From a virus: a stretch of 42,808 nt of DNA. Under the pieces are notes generated by a model, which saw nothing but the letters and a program-made list of their open reading frames with translations, was not told the origin of the DNA and ran no database searches. Of this stretch, positions 38,716-42,808 are shown in pieces (the stretch's first letter is position 1; every line of letters starts with the position of its first letter). The stretch is from positions 1 through 42,808 of IMG/VR virus record IMGVR_UViG_3300005608_000010, one strand, 5' to 3'. The translations under genes were made by a program, and so were the position numbers.

Positions 38716-38967
38716 ATGGCTAAGAGTGAAACAAATTTCAAGAGTGGTTTTGTAAAAGGTGAGAAGGAATTCGGAATGAAGAAGGTCAACGACTGTGGCA
38801 AAGTCACTTGGTATGTTGGATACTTCAAAGGTGATTCTTTCGAAGAAACCTATGTGTCAAGGTTTCGAAAGTTTGCTTGGATGGCTTATGAAAGAGCTTT
38901 CGACAATCCATATGGTCTAGGTTTGACTAAGGAAGGTGAAGAAGAAATATCTGTAATTTATTCCTAA
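38716..38967 (+). CDS. Hypothetical early protein (83 aa)
   Basis: Basic N-terminus (FKSGFVKGEKEFGMKKVNDC) followed by aromatic segments (WYVGYFKGDSFEETYVSRFR) and a WMAYERAF helix. GAAAGG precedes the ATG. A single-gene unit between two near-identical promoters. Not recognised. Confidence 0.55.
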   Translation: MAKSETNFKSGFVKGEKEFGMKKVNDCGKVTWYVGYFKGDSFEETYVSRFRKFAWMAYERAFDNPYGLGLTKEGEEEISVIYS

Positions 38968-38973
38968 AACCTC

Positions 38974-39002
38974 TTGACAAACCCTCACATATCAGTTATG
39001 AT
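38974..39002 (+). promoter_or_regulatory. GATC-type early promoter 7 (perfect palindrome)
   Basis: Same as promoter 6: AAAACCTCTTGACA (TTGACA 38974-79), 17-base spacer, TATGAT (38997-39002) in TTATGATCAGATCATAA, followed by GGGTGAGGAGAG. Confidence 0.9.
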
Positions 39003-39029
39003 CAGATCATAAGGGTGAGGAGAGAAGAG

Positions 39030-39299
39030 ATGAAAATGACAGAAGAAAGAAGAAAAGAACTAAGAGAATGGAATGAGAAAGTAAAAATTGCTAGAAAGAA
39101 AAAGCAAGAAGAACAACTTGCGAAATGGAGGTCTGAAATGGACAAGAGAGATGCTAAAATAAAATCAAACCCTAAGAAATCAACAACTAAAAAAGTAACA
39201 CCAAAGACATACTATTACAAGTATGATACAGATCCACTAGGGTATCAGACAGGTGATATGCCAAGGGATGATTGGTTCAAAGACAGAAACGACTATTAA
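39030..39299 (+). CDS. Charged coiled-coil-type protein (89 aa)
   Basis: ATG 39030 follows GAGGAGAGAAG; ATG 39036 is an alternative. A long Lys/Arg/Glu helix (LREWNEKVKIARKKKQEEQL) precedes a basic linker and an aromatic tail (YYYKYDTDPLGYQTGDMPRD). Likely nucleic-acid or protein binding by charge; no family is recognised. Confidence 0.5.
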   Translation: MKMTEERRKELREWNEKVKIARKKKQEEQLAKWRSEMDKRDAKIKSNPKKSTTKKVTPKTYYYKYDTDPLGYQTGDMPRDDWFKDRNDY

Positions 39300-39323
39300 T
39301 ATTTGACATAAAAGGAGAGAGTT

Positions 39324-39548
39324 ATGAAAAACATTAAACTAGAAATTTTGAATGTGTTGGTTAAGGACTTGGAAGATAGAGGACAGATTGTCCCAAACTA
39401 TGGTGGGTATCAGTACAATGACTTACTCACGGTTATTAAAAGTCTGAAAGATGTAGGTGCTGTGTCTGTAACCCCAAGGGCAATCAAATTATTGAACAGG
39501 GACAGGTTAGAACATAAAGTTGAACTAGTTAAGAATTATTACTTGTAA
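39324..39548 (+). CDS. Hypothetical protein (74 aa)
   Basis: AAAGGAGAGAG precedes ATG 39324. Helical product (IKLEILNVLVKDLEDRGQIV, LLTVIKSLKDVGAVSVTPRA). It precedes the HD hydrolase pair in one unit. Not recognised. Confidence 0.5.
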   Translation: MKNIKLEILNVLVKDLEDRGQIVPNYGGYQYNDLLTVIKSLKDVGAVSVTPRAIKLLNRDRLEHKVELVKNYYL

Positions 39549-39558
39549 GGAGAGAAAA

Positions 39559-40149
39559 ATGTCTTCGGTAGGAAAGAAATTTCTGAACACCCCAATTGGA
39601 GAGTCTGCTTTGAGATTCGCAAAAGAATGTCACAGGGGACAAGTCCGTAAGGGTACGACGATACCATATATTACGCATTGCATGGAAGTCGCAAGGATAT
39701 TACACAATCATGGATATTCAGAAGAAATCGTAATTGCAGGATTATTACACGATACTGTAGAAGATACGGAAGTTACCTTGGAAGACTTGAGAATAGGTTT
39801 CGGGGAAAAGGTTTCGAATCTTGTGAAGTACGTGTCAGAAAATAAATCACCAGAACTTTCTTGGACTGAAAGAAAGGTGGGGTATATCAAAATGTTGTCT
39901 GAAGCACCAGAAGGATCGATAGCTATATCTGCTGCGGATAAGTTGCATAACATCACTGAAACACTTGAACAATGGTTGAAACTCGGAGATGAAGTATTTC
40001 TGAAATTCAATTCTGGGAAAGAGAAGCAGAAATGGTTTTATAGAAGTTTGACGGAAATTTACTCTACAAGAGGATTGTTCTTCAAAAATAAAGCATTACT
40101 AGGTGTATCGAAAAATATCGGTGAAGTGTTGACTAAGATGGGCATGTGA
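39559..40149 (+). CDS. HD-domain hydrolase, SpoT/Mesh1-like ((p)ppGpp hydrolase-type)
   Basis: Protein of 196 residues, AAGGAGAG before the ATG. The alarmone-hydrolase HD pattern is complete: HRGQVRKG (25-32), PYITHC with His 40, LLHDTVED with H64-D65 and E68-D69, and SAADKLHN with D127 and N131. Family members remove pyrophosphate from (p)ppGpp with Mn2+. No synthetase domain is present. In early infection it could lower ppGpp or another signal to keep transcription active. A diverged copy follows one base after its stop. Confidence 0.85.
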   Translation: MSSVGKKFLNTPIGESALRFAKECHRGQVRKGTTIPYITHCMEVARILHNHGYSEEIVIAGLLHDTVEDTEVTLEDLRIGFGEKVSNLVKYVSENKSPELSWTERKVGYIKMLSEAPEGSIAISAADKLHNITETLEQWLKLGDEVFLKFNSGKEKQKWFYRSLTEIYSTRGLFFKNKALLGVSKNIGEVLTKMGM

Positions 40150-40150
40150 A

Positions 40151-40753
40151 ATGGGTAAACTACAATTATCCAAGGACAAGAGATTTCTAACAACACAAAA
40201 AGAGAAAGATGCTTTGACTTTTGCTAGACAAAGACACAAAGGTCAAATTGGTATAAACGGCACGACGCCTTACATAAACCATTGTATAGAGGTTGCAAGA
40301 CTGATAAACAAGTATGGGTATTCTGAAAATGCTGTAATTGCTGGACTAGTACATGATACTATAAACAAGTCTGATGCAACACTTGAGGACATTGAGAATG
40401 TATTCGGTGAAGATGTTTCGAATGTTGTAGAACCTCTTGTCGAGTCTTCGGACCCTACATTGACTTGGCAACAGAAAAAATTGCAATACATTCAGAACAT
40501 CACAAACGCACCAGAAGAGGTTGTTATTGTCTCAGTGGCAGATAACCTTCAAGTGGTGTCTGAAATATTTCAGATCTGGGCAAGAATTGGTGACAGTGTG
40601 TTTCTAACGTTGAACACTAGCAAAGAGAATTACAAATGGTTTTTCAGAAGTCTCTCCGAGATGTACTTCATAAGAGGTTTGTTTTTCGAAAACCAAGGTA
40701 TTCTAGAACTGAGTAGAAAGTTTACCAAAGTTATATCGGATATGAGGATGTAG
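40151..40753 (+). CDS. Diverged HD-domain copy, probable pseudoenzyme
   Basis: Protein of 200 residues, clearly a tandem paralogue of the previous gene (TPYINHCIEVARLINKYGYS versus IPYITHCMEVARILHNHGYS, and similar C-terminal FFRSLSEMY). The HD pair is kept (H68-D69) but the catalytic E-D is replaced by N72-K73 (VHDTINKS), RKG is lost (GQIGING), and ADKLHN becomes ADNLQV. It therefore probably cannot hydrolyse alarmones. It may bind them, or pair with the active copy. Confidence 0.8.
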   Translation: MGKLQLSKDKRFLTTQKEKDALTFARQRHKGQIGINGTTPYINHCIEVARLINKYGYSENAVIAGLVHDTINKSDATLEDIENVFGEDVSNVVEPLVESSDPTLTWQQKKLQYIQNITNAPEEVVIVSVADNLQVVSEIFQIWARIGDSVFLTLNTSKENYKWFFRSLSEMYFIRGLFFENQGILELSRKFTKVISDMRM

Positions 40754-40863
40754 TGTTTCGAGAACTTTTTGAACTTCTACTGGACACTTTGAATGATTTG
40801 CAAATGATATCAAAGATGTTTGTAGAGAATGTGCTCGAAATAATTGAAAGGTATCGAAAATGA
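40753..40863 (+). CDS. Small peptide (36 aa), GTG start
   Basis: GTG at 40753 overlaps the previous stop by one base; its own stop overlaps the next ATG. The product is a helical peptide (FRELFELLLDTLNDLQMISK). Coupled on both sides, but no ribosome site or family supports it strongly. Confidence 0.4.
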   Translation: MFRELFELLLDTLNDLQMISKMFVENVLEIIERYRK

Positions 40864-41378
40864 AAATAGAAAGAGTTTGGTCAATGCCCAATAAATGGAC
40901 CTTCACTATCAAACCCATCAAGAGATTGCTTCTCGAAGAAGTTGATGAAGGGTTGTGGTGTGATCCTTTTGCTGGAGAAAACAGTCCTGCACAGGTTACG
41001 AATGATTTGAACCCAGAAAGAAAAGCAACTTACAGTATGGATGCTTTGGCATTCTTAAAGACCATGGAGACAGATTCCTTTGATGGTGTTCTGTATGACC
41101 CTCCATACTCCTCCAGACAGGCAACAGAATGTTATAAGGGTTATGGTATGGAACTATTAGAAGTTAAACCAACTATGTCTCACTATTGGAAGTATTGTAA
41201 AAATGAGATTGACAGAATTCTAAAACCTAATGGTAAGGTTATTTGTTTCGGGTGGAATTCCATGGGTATGGGTAAGACTAGGGGATTTGATATGACAAGG
41301 ATATTGATGGTTCCCCATGGTGGATGCAGGAATGACACCATATGCACAGTAGAGATTAGGAAACCAAGTTTGTTTTAA
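40860..41378 (+). CDS. DNA methyltransferase-like protein with DPPY motif
   Basis: Protein of 172 residues. CDPFAGENSPAQ (about 34-45) matches SAM motif I, DALAFLKTM a motif II/III region, and LYDPPYSSRQA (about 78-88) motif IV. ILKPNGKVICFGWNSMG supplies the later strand. The DPPY order suggests amino-methylation of DNA (adenine or N4-cytosine). It is short, with no target-recognition domain visible. A second methyltransferase in the window besides Dam. Confidence 0.8.
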   Translation: MKIERVWSMPNKWTFTIKPIKRLLLEEVDEGLWCDPFAGENSPAQVTNDLNPERKATYSMDALAFLKTMETDSFDGVLYDPPYSSRQATECYKGYGMELLEVKPTMSHYWKYCKNEIDRILKPNGKVICFGWNSMGMGKTRGFDMTRILMVPHGGCRNDTICTVEIRKPSLF

Positions 41379-41386
41379 GGAGTAAA

Positions 41387-41500
41387 ATGATTAGAGTAAT
41401 TGTATTAGTAATAGTGGCGATAGTAGTGGTGAGTGCTTTGGTAAACTTCGAAGTACTGTCCATTGAAGGAATTAAAAAAATACTTGGAAATCTTTGGTAA
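41387..41500 (+). CDS. Small membrane protein (37 aa)
   Basis: ATG 41387 after AAGGAG. N-terminal helix of Ile/Val/Leu (MIRVIVLVIVAIVVVSALVN) and a polar tail. A single-pass inner-membrane peptide. Last gene before the MutH-like unit. Confidence 0.55.
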   Translation: MIRVIVLVIVAIVVVSALVNFEVLSIEGIKKILGNLW

Positions 41501-41505
41501 ATCTA

Positions 41506-41535
41506 TTGACTTTTAGATCTGAAATGTGTTATATT
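41506..41535 (+). promoter_or_regulatory. GATC-type early promoter 8
   Basis: TTGACT (41506-11), 18-base spacer, TATATT (41530-35), immediately followed by GATCATGTAAT. AAAGGA and ATG 41567 follow. Confidence 0.75.
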
Positions 41536-41566
41536 GATCATGTAATTAAAACAAAAGGATAACAAA

Positions 41567-42313
41567 ATGAGTATTAAAAAAATTAGTGTTGAACAAGGTG
41601 CAATAAATGCAAAAAGACTTCTAGATGGTAGGAAAGTAATAGAAGTAATTCCAAGTCTTGAAGAAGAGGTTGATCTTGAGAAGGGTGAAATAAAGAATAA
41701 AGGTTTCATTGGAACTGCGACTGAAAATGCAATTGACTGTTTTTACGTTGACCGAGGTCCAGATTTCAGTAACGGTGATGCTAAAACCATAAAGATTGAG
41801 AAAGGTGTGGTAAAAGAATCCTGTAGCATAACTATGTTGCAAGATATTCTTCCGGAAATTATGGAAGGTGTGAATTTCTACAATAGTTATGTATATAAAA
41901 AAATCGGAAAGACTCTTTTTATGCCGATTAATCGTGACGGTGGGGTTCCGAATTATAGAAACTGGACATACGCAGAATCTTTTGTGTTCTCTAGAGAAAA
42001 TTATCAAGAATTCTTTGATGAGATGGAACGTGACTGGATTCATATATGTTCCAGAATCCAGTATCTAGTCAAATCTGGTCAGTACATAGGTTGTGGAGTG
42101 GTCAATCAAAGATCTAATGTCTCTACTCTAGAACTTAGAACTAAAGGTTCTGGAGGGAGTAATTATAATCATTATAATGGTGTCCGAATATCCAACAAGA
42201 CCCATTCATTATACTTCAAAGAAAAAGGTTTGAAAAAAATATATAAGAAGTTTTTGAAGCTGAAGAATGCGAACAAAGGGTTATCAAACTTTATGCAAAT
42301 AAGTCTAGCATGA
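41567..42313 (+). CDS. MutH/Sau3AI-like endonuclease candidate
   Basis: Protein of 248 residues. Residues 45-80 read KGFIGTATENAIDCFYVDRG then PDFSNGDAKTIKI: Gly-rich turn, Glu 53, Asp 66 and Asp 71-Ala-Lys 73. This is the MutH/Sau3AI pattern (MutH E56-D70-E77-K79; Sau3AI PDFPEAGVELK), although the D-to-DxK gap is two residues shorter and Asp replaces Glu. Members cut GATC, unmethylated (Sau3AI) or hemimethylated (MutH). With a phage Dam, it could cut unprotected host or rival DNA. Controlled by a promoter that itself contains GATC. Function is inferred from motif pattern; specificity is not shown. Confidence 0.55.
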   Translation: MSIKKISVEQGAINAKRLLDGRKVIEVIPSLEEEVDLEKGEIKNKGFIGTATENAIDCFYVDRGPDFSNGDAKTIKIEKGVVKESCSITMLQDILPEIMEGVNFYNSYVYKKIGKTLFMPINRDGGVPNYRNWTYAESFVFSRENYQEFFDEMERDWIHICSRIQYLVKSGQYIGCGVVNQRSNVSTLELRTKGSGGSNYNHYNGVRISNKTHSLYFKEKGLKKIYKKFLKLKNANKGLSNFMQISLA

Positions 42314-42331
42314 ATTATTTTTAAAAAACGC

Positions 42332-42361
42332 TTGACTTTCACTAGTCAAATTTGTTATAAT
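42332..42361 (+). promoter_or_regulatory. GATC-type early promoter 9
   Basis: TTGACT (42332-37), 18-base spacer, TATAAT (42356-61), followed at once by GATCTTGTAGG. The leader contains AAGGAGAGAG before ATG 42394. Confidence 0.85.
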
Positions 42362-42393
42362 GATCTTGTAGGTGGGAAAAAAGGAGAGAGAAA

Positions 42394-42582
42394 ATGGAAA
42401 AGCAAGAAATTGAAAAGATTAAGACCCAGATTGAAAAAGCACAGAAGTACTTACTGTCTTTTAGTGGGAATGAAACAAAGACATATGCAGTCAAGCAAAG
42501 AATATTTAAATTGAAGGATAAGATTGGGGATACTTCTCCAACTTATCAACTAGGTCCGTATGGTCCTTTTGAGGCAAGGTAA
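42394..42582 (+). CDS. Hypothetical charged protein (62 aa)
   Basis: GGAGAGAG precedes ATG 42394. A charged helix (MEKQEIEKIKTQIEKAQKYL) is followed by a small polar tail (TYQLGPYGPFEAR). Not recognised. Confidence 0.5.
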   Translation: MEKQEIEKIKTQIEKAQKYLLSFSGNETKTYAVKQRIFKLKDKIGDTSPTYQLGPYGPFEAR

Positions 42583-42599
42583 ACAAAGGAGAGGGTGAG

Positions 42600-42808
42600 A
42601 TGGAAAATATTATAAAAGGTTTCGAACTTCACGGTGTAATCCCAAACAGGGTGGAAACATATCACGATGCCACTAGTGGCGATTTGGTTGCTTCCATCAC
42701 ACCAATCCATGCAGACAAGTATGCTGTGAAGATATCTAAGATGTCTTTCGAAACCCCAACTATGGAAGGTGCTGAACTTTTGGTTCAGTCTTATTTGAAA
42801 AGGAGAGT
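42600..42808 (+). CDS. Partial protein at window end
   Basis: ATG 42600 follows AAGGAGAGGGTGAG, and the frame is open to the window end (69 codons). The product starts MENIIKGFELHGVIPNRVET. It is truncated by the window; no family is recognised. Confidence 0.5.
   Translation, partial: MENIIKGFELHGVIPNRVETYHDATSGDLVASITPIHADKYAVKISKMSFETPTMEGAELLVQSYLKRR

Noticed and set aside
40151-40753. Second HD gene as an assembly duplication
   Set aside because: The two copies differ strongly at DNA and protein level, including at catalytic positions.
1-42808. Prophage or integrative element
   Set aside because: No integrase, repressor, attachment repeats or flanking host genes are visible; the gene content is that of a lytic T4-like phage.

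Overview
The window is one segment of a large, AT-rich, strictly lytic-looking myovirus genome related to phage T4. I see no host chromosome genes, integrase, rRNA or CRISPR. The evidence is a T4-type baseplate set (gp6, gp25, gp53, gp5-like spike, gp27-like hub, gp48-like tube cap, gp54/gp19-like tube protein, gp26), the gp4 head-completion nuclease, and the conserved block gp33-gp59-gp32 preceded by a Dam-type methylase. PhoH, an MGME1-like exonuclease, an FmdB-type zinc ribbon and a gp32 without the zinc site recall marine T4-like phages (cyanophage/pelagiphage branch), but the host cannot be read from the sequence.

Layout. 1-3.6 kb (minus strand): partial gp7-position protein, gp6, gp25. 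3.6-3.8 kb: very AT-rich divergent promoter region. 3.8-6.8 kb (plus): small conserved proteins, a structural protein and a PAAR spike tip. 6.8-11.4 kb (minus): spike, hub, gp53, tube cap. 11.4-16.9 kb (plus): gp4, possible end protector, tube protein, gp26 with a -1 frame gp51-like extension, and a tape measure with three 68-residue repeats. 16.9-22.3 kb: zinc proteins, PhoH, exonuclease, Dam, gp33, gp59, gp32. 22.3-29 kb: small accessory genes, class II aldolase, Mom-like modification protein, Lar-like zinc protein, thermonuclease, papain-fold protein, MazG. 29.05-29.14 kb: tRNA-Ser(GGA). 29.2-42.8 kb: an early-type region with a DUF262-HNH protein, a CobT/CobS-like metalloprotease + vWA + MoxR-type AAA module, glycine-rich proteins, tandem HD hydrolases, a second methylase, a MutH/Sau3AI-like nuclease and many tiny genes.

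Two promoter grammars split the window near the tRNA. T4 late boxes (TATAAATA) are found only left of about 29.05 kb. From 30.8 kb rightward there are nine sigma70-like promoters whose -10 box runs into a GATC site, often forming the palindrome TTATGATCAGATCATAA. The same genome encodes a Dam-type methylase, a nuclease with a MutH/Sau3AI-like active-site pattern (a family that reads GATC) and a Mom-like protein, so I propose a GATC-centred regulation and self/non-self module. Other highlights are a canonical U UUU UUA slippery site joining gp26 to a gp51-like frame with no start codon, promoter-to-ATG spacings that predict leaderless mRNAs, and an HD hydrolase with an adjacent copy that has lost catalytic residues.

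How the genes fit together: the left part supplies virion assembly (late). The middle supplies DNA replication, recombination and late-transcription co-activation (gp33). The right part looks like early host takeover, anti-restriction and nucleotide or alarmone control. All functions are inferred by reading motifs; no database search was run.
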